Notes: a model not told the origin generated them from the letters alone. A stretch of DNA of 64,000 nt from Fragum whitleyi (GCA_948146395.1 OX411549.1:25039155-25103154); one strand, 5' to 3'; shown: positions 1 through 10,845, numbered from the stretch's first letter. Program-made: numbers and translations.

Positions 1-154
1 TTTTTTGGTAAAATATTGACTGTCGGTCGTTTAATGGAAAGGGTACAGTCCGACCGACCAACATTGCAAGTGACGTCATGAATTGTTTATTAGTTTATTG
101 CTGTGTGAAATATTTAAGGTTTAATAAATAGTAAAAACACCTGAATATGACAAG

Positions 155-260
155 TGGGAAAATAGCTCAGGTAGTAAGTGAGTTCGGACTTACATCTCCT
201 CTCGAAAGTGAAGTGATATTAAATATCGAGGTTCGAACCACTGTCAGAATACCCTTTTTT
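155..260 (+). repeat. tRNA-like unit, left arm of fold-back element
   Basis: An A-box-like TAGCTCAGGTAGT near 163 and a B-box-like GGTTCGAACC at 230-239 are followed by a run of six T at about 255. The T-arm stem does not pair properly, so this is a tRNA-derived repeat head and not a functional tRNA gene. Confidence 0.5.
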
Positions 261-530
261 GTAATATCTTTTGTTTTAATGTATTTTCAATGAGGAAATT
301 ATTAATTAGATTATTTTAAATTGACTCGTTTATTCATTATAAGAAAACTTTTTTTCATTTATTTTTTTTTCTTATTTCTCTACTGATGTGTCAGTATTTC
401 CGGATTTTCTATTTTCAACTCATACACATGTATTCATAAATATCACAAAAATGGAATTCACGATCATTTCGCGTAAACCGCCTATGTTTATACAAATGCA
501 TCAAGTTTTGAATCTTGAATATATGAAAAA

Positions 531-622
531 GAAAAAAAAGTCCATTCATTTGCACCGATACGAACCCCTAAAGCGCGTTACTTAAACTAACACTTGGTGC
601 GTTACCGACTGCGCTAATTACG
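531..622 (-). repeat. tRNA-like unit, right arm of fold-back element
   Basis: Read on the minus strand, TAGCGCAGTCGGTAACGC (A box) is followed by GGGGTTCG (B box) and then a run of eight T (531-540 on plus). It mirrors the plus-strand unit at 155-260 inside the same inverted element. Cloverleaf pairing is poor, so it is not called as a tRNA gene. Confidence 0.45.
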
Positions 623-748
623 ACAATTGTTTTAATGTGAGTTGAGTGACAATTTATTTTAATCTTTGCCTTTGAAAAGTTAACAAGAAGAGACGTCACT
701 TGCAATGTAGGGTGGTTGATTTGTACCTCAAAACATGTGTAAACTTAC

Positions 749-895
749 TACTTGTGATGAGCATATGGTTATCACTAACATCTATGTGGTCTATATGATC
801 GTAGATTGCATTGGTTATACCGAGTTCTTCTCTATAGTGATCCCAGGCGAATATAAACACTTTGTTTCTCTCTGTCTTCTCATCTAATATCACGC
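749..895 (-). CDS. candidate internal exon, Hint-like (C-terminal part), uncertain
   Basis: On the minus strand a pyrimidine-rich acceptor (TTTCTTTCTTATTGCAG) ends just before 895 and a consensus donor GTAAGT follows 749. The 147-nt exon is open, divisible by three and flanked by phase-1 introns on both sides, a symmetric arrangement common for shuffled extracellular modules. It encodes about 49 residues including VILDEKTERNK and a closing stretch IDVSDNHMLITS. The pattern of a strand, a charged turn, then (L/V)(T/S)xxHxLxx resembles the second half of Hint/Hog autoprocessing domains, where the histidine precedes a hydrophobic run. That is my pattern reading, not a search result. No neighbouring exon was found in the first 750 bases, so the gene would continue outside the window or across large introns. 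Confidence 0.35.
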
Positions 896-1680
896 CTGCA
901 ATAAGAAAGAAATAAACGTTAACAACAAATGATGTTTCAATCATATTCTCATCAAAATTGACGCAATTTTTAGATGACAATTTAGATACAAATTATTGAC
1001 GTTGTCAATTAAAAGAAAGCATCGGTCGACCTATTAAATTATTCTTTCTTACTTGAAGGGCAAGTTCGCCTTCCTATTTTCCACAATTTATATTAAGCAT
1101 TTTTTTCGGTTTGCGCCTTAAGCGAAATGACCACAAATTATTCAACGAACAGATAATGTGGAGTCATGGAGATAAATATATTTGTACATCTTTTTTTCAA
1201 TCGTTTCATCAATTAATGAAATTACCCATATTCCATGAAATCAAATTTTGATATACTTTAGAATTTATCTTGTTTTCTATGTCAATATATGCATTTGAGT
1301 TACATATTGCAAATAAACTGATGCATACAACTGTATAAACACTATGTAAAATAAAGATGTTGATACCTATGTTTAACTGTTGACAGATTTCTTTTCATAT
1401 CCAAGCGAAATACTTGACAGTAATTACATATTTCTAAAGTGCAGACATAAACACTCTCACTAATCAAAGTACTGAAAGTACTGATAAGTTGGAATGCGTT
1501 CAAGAGACGGTGACCTCAAGCCACTAACGAAGCTCAAGCCGCCAACCCACCACAGGTGATCACATAATACGTCTCGTCTTTTGGCGGGCGCATATAAATC
1601 AAAGTATTTCAACAACGAGAGACGCTTAAACCCCTGATTCGCTATACGGGCCTGCAATTGATGAAAGAAAAATAATAACA
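896..1680. other. no recognisable feature
   Basis: AT-rich sequence. The reading frames here are short and without splice context or familiar motifs. Confidence 0.4.
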
Positions 1681-1689
1681 ATATGGCAA

Positions 1690-2790
1690 AAATGGTCCTA
1701 AACCGCTGTCCAGAATCCGATTTAGCCAGTGGCTCTCATCTAAGAAACCTTCTGGCAAAGTTTCATTCAAATTTGCCTAATTTTTGAAAGGAAACATAAT
1801 TTGAAGAATAAACAGGGATAATAGACTTGTCCACCCACTATTTATAGAGGAGACTCAAAATTAGGCCTGCCCTGCCACGCCCATATTTATGGGCTAATCA
1901 AAACTTTGCAAACAAATTTTGAAGATGGTCTCCAAAGAAACGTTCTGGTAAAGTTTCATTAAAATCGGCCAAGTGGTTCGGGAGGAGATGTCGTTCAAAG
2001 GTCCTGGGCTTAGATAAGTCCCGCCCTGCCACACCAATATTAATTGACCAATCAAAATTGCGTGAGCAAATTGCCAAAAGCGATACTTAAGGAACATTCT
2101 GGTAAAGTTTCACAGTCATTTGCCGATTGGTTCAGGAGAAGATTTCATTCAAAGATTTTTGGCTCAATCCAAATTTTGCAAACAATTTTCAAAAAGGTTC
2201 ACCCTAGGAACTTTTTGGTAAAGTTTCATTGAGATGTTGTTCAAAGATTTCAGGATCAAAATAAGCCCCGCTTTGCCACGCTTATATTTATGGGCCATTT
2301 TCAATTTCACGAACAATTATTAAAAAGGGTCACCCCGGGAATATTCTGGTAAAGTTTCATTAAAATCGGTCCGCTGGTTCAGGAGGAGATGTCGTTCCAA
2401 GATTTCTGGCTCAAAAAAAGCCCCGCCCTGCCACGCCGATATTTGTGGATTATCAGAATTTAGCGAAGAAGTTTTGAAGAGGGTCACCAGGGAACATTCT
2501 GGTTAAGTTTAATTGAAATCGGCCCAGTGGTTCAGGGGGAGATGTCGTTCAAAGATTTGTGGCTTAAAATAAGCCCCGTCCTACCACGCCCAAAATTGTG
2601 GATTATCAGAATTTAGCGAGAAATTTTTGAAGAAGGTCACCCAGAGAACATTCTGTCAAGATTTTATTGAAATCGGCCCAGCGGTTTAGGAGAAGAAGTT
2701 TTAAGAAAGTTGACGACAGTTAACGGACGTCGGAGTCAGGGTGATCCTAAAAGCTCCCCTTGAGCACGTAGTGATCAGGTGAGCTAAAAA
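1690..2790 (+). repeat. degenerate tandem-core repeat with GCTCA hairpin tail
   Basis: A unit of roughly 110-150 bp recurs about seven times with heavy divergence. Its landmarks are CTGGTAAAGTTTCATT, AAATCGGCC, GGTTCAGGAGGAGATGTCGTT and GCCCCGCCCTGCCACGCC. The array ends with GACGACAGTTAACGGACGTCGGAG and then an imperfect hairpin at 2752-2785 (AGCTCCCCTTGAGCAC paired with GATCAGGTGAGCT) followed by AAAAA. The same hairpin tail ends the repeats at 10.85-11.54 kb and 42.38-43.65 kb although the tandem cores differ. It is non-coding. Confidence 0.6.
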
Positions 2791-3001
2791 GGAAGAAAAT
2801 GATATGGACCATACAGCCGACTAATGGACGCAGAGGCGGACACTTGTACACTCAAAACAGAATCTATGTTATTTTTCAAATGACTTTCGTTATTGCAGGT
2901 CATTTGCTTCTCCGTTTAGCTAGCGGAAAGCAAAAGGTCAATGGACTGACAGACAGACATGATCAAATCAATATGTGCTCCTCTACCTCTGAGTAGGGGG
3001 T

Positions 3002-3415
3002 ATAGTTAATAACATCATAAAATTGATAAGGTGAACGATTGTGGAATGATTTAGGAATGATGTTGAATGAGTGAACGGAGCGAGTTTTGATTGAAATTTA
3101 AGAAAGGGAATCCAATGTCGCTTATTTGTTCAGGATGAACAAATTAGCGATATGTAAAACCTCCATTTAATGAATAAAAATGCATGAAAGTTACACCAAT
3201 AGCTTAATATTTCGCCAAGAACCAATCAAACGCTTTAAATTTCATTTGTCAGTGAAATCGCGATTTGGTTCTAAAATGCTTTTTATTTATAGAGAAATTT
3301 TGAGAGTTTTGAATGGTTTGAGTGAGTGTTTGAAATGAATGAATGGAGCGCTGAGTGAGCGATTAAGAATGTTTTTGATTGAGATGAATGTCAATTTCAC
3401 GATGTAACTAACTGT
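3002..3415 (-). mobile_element. MITE family 1 copy (TA-flanked, TIR CAGTTAATAACATCGTGAAA)
   Basis: Imperfect TIRs TAGTTAATAACATCATAAAATTGA and TCAATTTCACGATGTAACTAACTGTA bound the copy. Inside is the family's second palindrome, here TCGCTTATTTGTTCAGGATGAACAAATTAGCGA. The subterminal phrase GAATGAATGGAGCGCTGAGTGAGCG is diagnostic. The best preserved copy is at 41706-42145. Confidence 0.6.
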
Positions 3416-3834
3416 ATGATGGTGCTTTTAAACGTGTTGATGTGCAAAAATGTGAAGAAAACAAGTTGAACTAGAAGGTCTGTTTCAAATGGCAAGTTAT
3501 TTTGGTGATGGAATGCAATTGGGCAAAGATATTCATAATTCCATTAAAGATGTGGTGGCCAGGATTTTATTTGATGAATTTTGGGCTTTGACAATGAAAC
3601 ATTCATGTAGATAACTGAAATATGACGGGAAACAAACGACAATATGCTGCAAAAATATTAATTAATTTTAAAAGTGTATCTTCACTTTAAGAAAAACTAA
3701 AGATTTTTTTTATTTCGTAACTGTAGACAGAAACGTGCAATTTAACAATTTGTCATAAGTTAAATGTGTGACAAGGTCGTTCAGAAAGAGAAACTATACC
3801 TTAAAAAGAAGCTATAACATAATTCTACGTAAAT

Positions 3835-3952
3835 AGGTCGCGACATTACCAAATAAGCAGATCACGTGATTGGCCTGTGCTTTTGCCACAATACTGAAAA
3901 ACCAGGTCGCGACATTGCCAAATAAGCAGATCACGTGATTGGCTAGTGCTAT
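3835..3952. repeat. 69-bp partial tandem duplication
   Basis: AGGTCGCGACATT(A/G)CCAAATAAGCAGATCACGTGATTGGC starts at 3835 and again at 3904. The copies differ by only a few bases over about 45 bp. Confidence 0.6.
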
Positions 3953-4059
3953 TTTCAACAGCTGACCTTATTAGACTTGACTTATCACATGATGTCCAAA
4001 TATAGTAATGTAAACATGTGATACTAATCAATTCGTACGCAAATTTCAATAAATATCGT

Positions 4060-4560
4060 TTAAACCATGAATTAACGTGTTAATAATAAACATGAATTGA
4101 TAGTTGTGTAATTGTACAGGATTATTTCATTTTGATGCAATAAACTGTATGTCTATGTCAACTTGAGGTAAACAAAATAGGCCGAAGAGTATTCACATCC
4201 TGTTCACGTGATGTGTGTTCTCAAAAAAACCGAAATGAATTTATCTTGTGTTCATTTTGCGGTTTTGTTAAATCTAAGTTGGAATTGCTCCGCATTCCAA
4301 CTTAAAAATAATATGTGTCTGGCTTTTCCGTATTATCAACGCAACCTTGAAACGTCTTTTCGATTTAGGGTTTTTGTTGCATTAGTCTATTTCAAACGTT
4401 ATACTAACAGATAATGGTGGATTATTTCTATCTGTCACATCGTATTATTTAGACCATGGACGCGGATTATTATCACTTTTTTTCACCTGAGAGATAAGCC
4501 TACACGCATCGTTTCTATCACAAACGGACTTACAATATTCAATTTTATCTTATTTATTAC
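4060..4560. other. no gene; one small hairpin
   Basis: The only structure seen is AAGTTGGAAT paired with ATTCCAACTT around 4278-4306. No splice-flanked exon or repeat family was recognised. Confidence 0.3.
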
Positions 4561-4835
4561 TAAACATCCGTGTGATAACACATCATATGATATTTTTTTA
4601 TGATATCACATGAATATTTAGAACATTGACATAACGCGGTTATCTTTAGAAAAATTGCATTTATATTAGAAAAATCGCCGAAAAGAAGGCAAATAGAGGT
4701 TATGAGATAAATATAACAAGTACTAAGTGTTTAGTATGAAAAAAATACCTAACTCGCTTGTGGGAATTGATAATTGTCTCGGCAGAGCCTAGACAATTAC
4801 CAATTACCCCAACCTCGTTAGATTTTTTTCATAAT
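4560..4835 (-). mobile_element. fold-back family 2 copy (TCTAACGAGGTT hairpin)
   Basis: A long hairpin at about 4733-4832 pairs TGGGAATTGATAATTGTCTC with TAGACAATTACCAATTACCCC and closes on AACTCGC / AACCTCGTTAGA. Upstream are the family landmarks ATGATATCACATGAATATTTAGAA and GGCAAATAGAGGTTATGAGATAAATATAA, which also occur in either orientation near 10.2, 19.1 and 41.0 kb. It is non-coding. Confidence 0.55.
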
Positions 4836-5445
4836 AACGATACACATATGCTGTCAAAGCTGACAAAAAGAATTGTATCAAATTTTATGTTGTCAAGATT
4901 AGTTCCGATGTTTATCTCTCATAAAAGTAAGCTAAGCAGATCCGGTTTCATTTTCAACAAAAAAGGAAACATTCAATAGATTATTTCACTTCTGTGACGG
5001 TGTTTGTCATAGTATGACATAATTTTGCTCCTATTCCTGTCTCTTGGCGGAAGACATCAGAATATTACAAGGTATGATTTTCTATCCAGCTATTTTTGCT
5101 TGGCTCACTTTTTTTAGTATTTGCTGCAATTTATTGCAACTCACATGCAAGCAATTAACAAGAGATATACACACTATTCGTATGGGCGTCCATTACGAAT
5201 CAGACACGAAAATCAAATCATACCTTGTGCGAACCCTTTACATGTGCGATGTTTGAAGGCTGAAAATAACATTCTTTCTTTCTTTCTTTATTATTAGACA
5301 TAAAGCTATTACAAGCTCATTAGTCAAAATACAAACATTTAAATCAACATGCTATGAAAATGGTAGTGATATACATAAAATAATGCTCGTAATAAACAAG
5401 AACGTGAGAGTATATTATAAACACTATTATCTCTTCATATTAAAT

Positions 5446-5633
5446 TTAGTTTGAGTGCATAAAATATTTGTTTCTCTTCTCAAATGCAACAGAGTAATAT
5501 TTTGATAACTTAAAGAGGGTTTTCTTGTTTGTTGTATTCAATAAATCGATAAATTTGTACATACTAGGCTGTTTAGAGTAAAATCTAGGAATGAACTTAG
5601 TTCGAACATCTTGAAAATATGGACAAATTAATG
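5446..5633 (-). pseudogene. LINE ORF2 C-terminal tail after frameshift
   Basis: This frame continues the zinc-knuckle region with ICPYFQDVR and PSMYKFIDLLNTTNK and ends near 5446. The related fragment at 56.2 kb shows the same order (DEYHF, then CCPFYHEIR) in a single frame, which locates the one-base insertion here. About 155 bp of 3' UTR follow before the AAAG-repeat tail. Confidence 0.75.
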
Positions 5634-7735
5634 TTAAAATGATATTCGTCTTCAATGTCATTTTTGTCGCATATTGTGCATTTTCTCTTATCTCTGTCTA
5701 TGTTTCTATGTCTGTCACTTTCAATTTTGAGGTTGTGGGACGAGAGGCGTACTTTAGCTATCATATTTCGTACTGACCTTTTCCCTAGCACATCCAGGTA
5801 CTCAGCTTTACCAAAATTTGGGCTGATTTGTGAGAACAGAGATAGTGAACTATAGTGTTGTAAATCATATTGCCAATGGCTAATATAAATGTCACGAAGT
5901 CTATTTCTAAATACTGGGATGAAACTTTTTATGTTGATAGATTCTGGGTATAACCATACTTCGGCGAACCCAGCTGTTTCGAGGGCGTTTTTAACTTTAT
6001 TTGCCCAATTGTTTACTCTGGGGTTAGTCTCTATAGCTCGAATTTGCTCGGAAATGATTGTGGTTAAAATGCAATTATTTGCCTTAGTGTTATAAAGCTG
6101 AAGCCAGTATTTGATAATGCGGGTTTTTCTAGAAATGATGAGCGGAAACCTCCCTAATTCTGAGTATAGCGCGAGAGAGTTCGTTGATGATTTTACACTT
6201 AATACCCATTTGCAGAATTTTCTGTGCACGCGTCCGACATTTTCGGCTTTATCAAACCCCCAAATTTCACAATTGTACGACAATATAGAGCCAATAAACG
6301 AATCAAATAAATCCATCATAATTTGAAGTGGGACTTCTATGTTTTTAGTCTTATTAAAGAGGGAGTAAATGGCACGGAGCGCTTTCCCGGCTAATGCGTC
6401 GGTAGCGTGTTTGAAAGAACCACCACTTGAAAAAACAAGACCAAGATAATTAAAAGTATGAACAATTTCAATAGGTTGGCCATCTAAATACCATTTGTAG
6501 CTTTCACTTAATCGTCCACCTTTTCTAAAAACAACTATTTTTGTTTTATCGATGTTAATTGACAAGTTCCATTTTATACAATATTCGTTTAACCGATCAA
6601 TTGAATCTTGCAGACCTGATTGTGAATCGGATCGTAATACAGCGTCATCTGCAAACAGTAATAAGTAAATAGAAAGTTGTTCGATACTGATGCCACAATG
6701 GTCATTTCTTTGTAAATGTAGCTCAATATCGTTAAGAAAGAGTGAGAACATTATCTGCGAAGTTACCTCCCCTTGCAATAAGCCTAAATTGCTGTCGAAT
6801 AGCTCGGAAACGCTTCCCATGTGTTTCACACATAGTTTAACTTCAGAGTACATCGATCTTAATACTGTCAAAAGCTTGCCATCTATTCCACTTTTAATCA
6901 GCTTAAACCACAATGAATTTCTGTCGATCAAATCATAGGCTTTTCGAAAATCTATAAAGCAGGCGAATAATTTATTTTTTGAATTGAGTTGCTTTTCGAT
7001 TATTGAGTGGAGTATAAATGATGCATCAGTTGTGCCAAAGTTTGATCTAAAGCCAAACTGTGCGTCGGTTAGAATACTATTCGCTTCTACCCAATCTTTC
7101 AATCGATTATTTAATATAGTGGTGAATAGTTTCGCGAAACAGCTTATCAAAGCAATACCGCGATAATTTGAAGGGTCGCAAGATTCGCCTTTTTTAAAAA
7201 TGGGCACAATAAGCCCTTCGGACCAATTTTTCGGAAATTTTCCTGTTTCCAGGATATAGTTGAATAATATTTCAAGGGAGCTCACTGTAAGATCGATACT
7301 TTCCTTCAAATATTCATACAGTATATTATCCGTGGAAGATGCCTTATTTGTACTTAACTGTTTACACGCTCGTCTAATCTCAGTCTGTGTGATTGGCATA
7401 TCTAGTTCCTCGAAAGTAGGGGATTTTTTAGATCTTGAAAAGGAATATAGGAAATCTTCTACTTCATCGTCAGTTTTACTATCATTTTCTGATGATAATT
7501 TCTTGAAATGTTCTAAAAAGGTTTCGAGGTCAATATCTGCTCCATTCGGGGCAGATTATTTATTTTTGAAAATTTTCCAGAATTCTCGCGGGTGAGATCG
7601 CTTAATATCTTTCATTTGATCGGCAAAGTTTAAATCGTATTGCGCCTTTCTCTTACGACAATAATTTTTATAAATTTTACGTTTATTGAATAATTCTATA
7701 CGTGTTGACTCGGTTTTGTATTTGTTGTATTGTTT
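5597..7735 (-). pseudogene. LINE ORF2, reverse transcriptase part, with a stop and a frameshift
   Basis: After the TGA at 7736-7738 the same frame continues, with the linker readable to a TAA at 7556-7558. It is then open again to 5597 and contains a 600-residue stretch from the Met at 7399. That stretch holds RT motif 1-2 sequence (LIVPIFKKG, about 63-71), SNYRGIALIS (77-86), motif A FIDFRKAYD (148-156), motif B-like GLLQGEVTSQ (206-215; QGEV is usual, TSQ replaces the common LSP) and the catalytic FADDAV (249-254). Near the C-terminus CTICDKNDIEDEYHF begins a zinc-binding pattern. A one-base insertion at about 5634-5635 breaks the frame there; the rest of the C-terminus (ICPYFQDVR onward, ~60 residues) continues in another frame to 5446. 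Two stops plus a frameshift make it inactive. Confidence 0.9.
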
Positions 7736-8710
7736 TCATGCGGCCAAGTATTCTGTGCGTTTCTCCCGACAATTATTATCGAACCAGGGCTTATCGCTCT
7801 TTGTGCAGTTTGAATCGTCATACGAAAATCGCCTTTTGAAACATTTGCCACCATTACTATTTAGGAATTCTGTGAATTTTGAGACTAATACATCCGGATC
7901 GCTTCCGTTTTCAATCTCTTTCAGAAGAGTTTGGTGAAGGTTAGCTATACCAACAGAAATGTCATTTAAAAACTGGCTTCTATAAGTTTCATCCCATTTA
8001 TAGAAATATGAGTTATTCCTATGGTCATGGTTTCGTTTTGCAAGATTAGTCTTAAAAGAAAAAGGTAGAGGAGCGTGATTAGAAAACTCAGTAAAATCGT
8101 GAACCATGAAATCATTTAGATACTGAAAGTCACGTGTTTTTGTTAGTAAATAATCTACCGTACTATGTCCGTTGTACGTAAAACACGTTAATTTGCCTAC
8201 GTCACGGTCAATTGAAAATCTACCGTTAACGATCACTAGCCCTGTAGATTTACATAAGTCTAACAAGTGGTCACCAAATCTATTATATCCTAGATCACGA
8301 GTAGATCGTTTGGGTGGAATGTCAAGGTCAGAAAATTCCTCCATACCCAGATATTCATCACTCTCGATGTAATCCAACTTTTTGCCTGTACGGCTATTTG
8401 TATCACCAGATATAAAAACCGTACCTAAATCGTTGAAGTGCATGATGTCGTTTTGTAATATCTGAAATAAGTCGGTCTCATAAAGATCATGGGATGGAGA
8501 ATTTTCTGGAGCAATATAAATAGTTGCTAAATAAATATCGTTTTTTAAACCGAAAAATATTTTATCAAATTTTAACCATACTATACAGTCTATTTCATTT
8601 TTAACGACACTTATCCCTTTACGTATACAGTCCTTAACATAAATAATTAAACCCCCACTCGATCGTTTCGATCGATTGATAGTTTGTTTTTGCTGATTGT
8701 TGTTGTTCAA
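7736..8710 (-). pseudogene. LINE ORF2, endonuclease part (APE-like), truncated
   Basis: An open stretch of 324 residues is the C-terminal two-thirds of an exonuclease-endonuclease-phosphatase domain that would nick target DNA for target-primed reverse transcription. Visible motifs are SSGGLIIYV (about 17-25), ATIYIAPENS (about 62-71), GDTNSRTG (102-109, the GDFN motif with F to T), STVDYLL (183-189, the S-x-x-D-Y motif) and SNHAPL (210-215, the S-(D/N)-H motif with the catalytic His). It ends at TGA 7736-7738, which is in the same frame as the reverse transcriptase downstream, so this is a premature stop within one original ORF. The first methionine is internal; upstream sequence no longer reads as endonuclease. 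Confidence 0.85.
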
Positions 8711-8712
8711 GA

Positions 8713-9418
8713 AAGGTTAACAAACTGTTATGACGCCAAGCATATTAGATAACTGGTTTAAAAATCATTTGTTTTTCGTCCTTCTGAGAAAAAACTCCTC
8801 CGTTTGAATGACAAAGTCATAAAACAGTGCGATATATGGTATGGGTGACAAGTGGCTATAGAGGGGGGAAACTCCGATAATTGGGAAATTGATTGAGGTC
8901 GAGTAAATTGCTCTGAACTGTCAAGTCGTATTATGTAGTCGTGTCCCTATTTAGATTAAATCCACCGCCATTGGGAATGGACAAATTGTGGTATTTTCCT
9001 TTGGGCATAAACAATCTTCGATTATGATATTTAAACGTTTCCTTGGATACATAATAAATCAATATCTTAGGATCACTAACTGGTTTTCATTTCGTTTCTC
9101 CAATCTCTTTTTCAAACCGAGCTTGATTTTATTAGGAAGGTGCCTTTTTTATCTTACGATGTTATGTTAGGGTGAAATTTTTGTAAAGAAATGCCTTCAT
9201 CTACTACGTTAAGAACGTCTTTATTTAATATTATTTTTATAAAATTTAGTATTTATTACGGAATTTAATAAAAATGCCTTTACGTAGCATTAATAAAAAT
9301 CGAAGTGGCGGGGGCATTAGAAATTAACAAACATATTTCGTAATCATTTTTTTATATATGTCTTTCAAATATCCTGTATAAAAAGTATCGAGATATGAAC
9401 GGTTTTTTCACATAGTCA
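8713..9418. other. no recognisable feature
   Basis: AT-rich sequence between the LINE's truncated 5' end and a SINE. The minus strand does not read as the missing endonuclease N-terminus. Confidence 0.4.
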
Positions 9419-9640
9419 GTCCGATTAGCTCAGTTGGTTGAGCACCGGACTTCAAAACCATTGAAGTTCGACGGCCTGGGTTCAAACCCGGGCCGGCACA
9501 CTAACAAACTAATTGTCTTTCGAATAAGACTTTAAACCGAGGCCCCGTGAGTCGGTGCTATACACCGAGCACGTTACGGTAGCGACGATAAATAAACGGA
9601 AATACACACACGGTTTCTCACTTTGCAGCGGGCACAAATG
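9419..9640 (+). mobile_element. tRNA-headed SINE, plus copy of an inverted pair
   Basis: The tRNA-like head spans 9419-9498, with A box TAGCTCAGTTGG (9426-9437) and B box GGTTCAAACCCG (9479-9490). The T loop is one base short and the acceptor stem does not pair. The body (CGGTGCTATACACCGAGCACG, AAATAAACGGAAATACACAC) matches the reverse complement of the copy at 9.77-10.08 kb but lacks about 100 bp of its middle. It runs into (CAAA)n and (AAC)n. Confidence 0.7.
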
Positions 9641-9654
9641 AAGAATTAAATGAG

Positions 9655-9732
9655 AAAACAAACAAACAAACAAACAAACAAACAAACACATCAAAAACAA
9701 CAACAACAACAACAGCAAAAACAAGAACAATA
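9655..9732 (+). repeat. (AAAC)n then (AAC)n microsatellite
   Basis: About eight CAAA units are followed by CATCAAAAACAACAAC-type AAC units, probably the tail of the plus-strand SINE. Confidence 0.85.
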
Positions 9733-9769
9733 CCGTTAGTCAGTTTATATGACTCGTCACGTCATAAAT

Positions 9770-10082
9770 GAGCACCTGTGTGTATTTCCGTTTATTTATC
9801 GTCGCTATCGTAGCACATGCCCGTATGAGCGACGCCCCCAGAAGACGATTGGTTGTTACGGGGGATTGTGCAAGGATACATGAGGAAACTACTGCTGAGA
9901 TCCGCCATGGTTCTTTATCATGCTCGGTGTAAAGCACCGTCTCACGGAGTCTCCGTTTAACGTCTCACCCGAAAAAACAATTAGTTTTGTTAGTGTACCA
10001 GCCCAGAAATCGAATCCACGCGGTCGAACTACAATGGTTTTGAAGTCCGTTGCTCTACCAACTGAGCTAATCGGGCTGGTAA
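9770..10082 (-). mobile_element. tRNA-headed SINE, minus copy of an inverted pair
   Basis: Reading leftward, the head at 10080-9998 retains a pairing acceptor stem (CCAGCCC with GGGCTGG), A box TAGCTCAGTTGGTAGAGC and a weaker B-box region (GGATTCGATTT). The anticodon-loop position reads TCA but its stem does not pair, so it is a SINE head and not a tRNA gene. The body matches the plus copy and retains a ~110-bp central stretch missing there. Confidence 0.7.
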
Positions 10083-10159
10083 TGACCACCTCGTACCTAA
10101 GTAAAAACATATATTTGAACATGAGATTGAATTTATCAAGAGATATATGTAAAACGTAC

Positions 10160-10370
10160 TTAGTGTTTTGTATAAATAAAAATATCTAACGAGGTTGGGA
10201 GAATTGATTATTGTCGAGGCTCTGCAGTACGTATTATACTTATCTTATAACCTCTATTTGTCTTGTTTTCGTCGATGTTACTAACTGAAATGCAAGTTTC
10301 TAAAAATAACCGCATTTTATCAGTGTTCTAAAAATAACCATGTGATTTCATAAAAAAATGTCATATACTG
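10160..10370 (+). mobile_element. fold-back family 2 copy, partial
   Basis: It shares ATATCTAACGAGGTT, GAATTGATTATTGTCGAGGCTCTG, CTTATAACCTCTATTTG and TTTTCGTCGATG with copies at 4.6, 19.1 and 41.0 kb. The second hairpin arm is missing here. Confidence 0.5.
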
Positions 10371-10845
10371 GATGTTTTCACACGGTCAATACAGTCTTCA
10401 CTGCACGGCACATTTTTTTCAAAACTTCACAAGCTTGAACTTGCTATTTATATCTTCTTTTCTTTTTAACAGTCTAAAATTGTGTTGCCTCTCAATACTT
10501 AAGTTTCTCCTTTCTAAAAATAATAGACCTAAGATATTTGATAATTTCACACCAATCTCCATCACAATTTGCTTTAATACTACCCTTTGTTCGAAAGTTG
10601 CTTGACAAATCTGGAAGTGATGCAAATTCTTATAAATGAAGGCGGATTTATTTAAGATAAATTTATTTGCAGATCTGAAATAAACAGAATTCTAGTTTGT
10701 ATTTTCTTTAAGTTAAATTACTATTTGCAACCTTTATACAAAAATCTTTTTTATTAGGCTCGTCATATTAGCCGACCATAAGAGATTTTATTTGTCAATC
10801 AGGAATGTATCCCTGAAAAGCATCGTCTTAATCAAAACTTAAACG
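10371..10845. other. no recognisable feature
   Basis: AT-rich. Overlapping short frames on both strands show no motif or splice context. Confidence 0.35.

Larger units (their letters stand above)
43..726. mobile_element. fold-back element with ~35-bp TIRs and two inward tRNA-like units
   Basis: The sequence at 43-77 matches the reverse complement of 692-726; both contain CATTGCAAGTGACGTC and neighbouring GTAC and ACC blocks, with a few mismatches. Roughly 80 bp inside each arm lies a tRNA-like unit pointing inward, each followed by a T run on its own strand. No protein is encoded. It may be a MITE-like element mobilised through its TIRs that carries pol III-type promoters. Alternatively it may be two SINE copies inserted head to head, but the shared sequence upstream of both tRNA-like units argues against that. 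The true outer ends are uncertain because the window begins nearby. Confidence 0.5.
5270..8712 (-). mobile_element. 5'-truncated non-LTR retrotransposon (LINE, APE + RT)
   Basis: A minus-strand LINE. From 5' to 3' it has an apurinic-type endonuclease lacking its N-terminus, a linker, a reverse transcriptase, a C-terminal CxxC...H..C zinc knuckle-like region, a short 3' UTR, and a tail of repeated AAAG at 5271-5291 in place of poly(A). The first ~100-150 residues of the endonuclease are absent, consistent with 5' truncation at about 8712. The clade is uncertain; the domain order fits the broad CR1/L2/Jockey-type group. A diverged 3' fragment of a related element lies at 55.89-56.66 kb. No target-site duplication was identified. 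Confidence 0.85.

Noticed and set aside
5655..7595. Plus-strand frames of 60-111 residues opposite the LINE
   Set aside because: Antisense shadows of the reverse transcriptase and linker.
9998..10080. A tRNA gene with TCA at the anticodon position
   Set aside because: The acceptor stem pairs but the anticodon stem and T arm do not, and a second diverged copy with the same downstream body shows it is a SINE.
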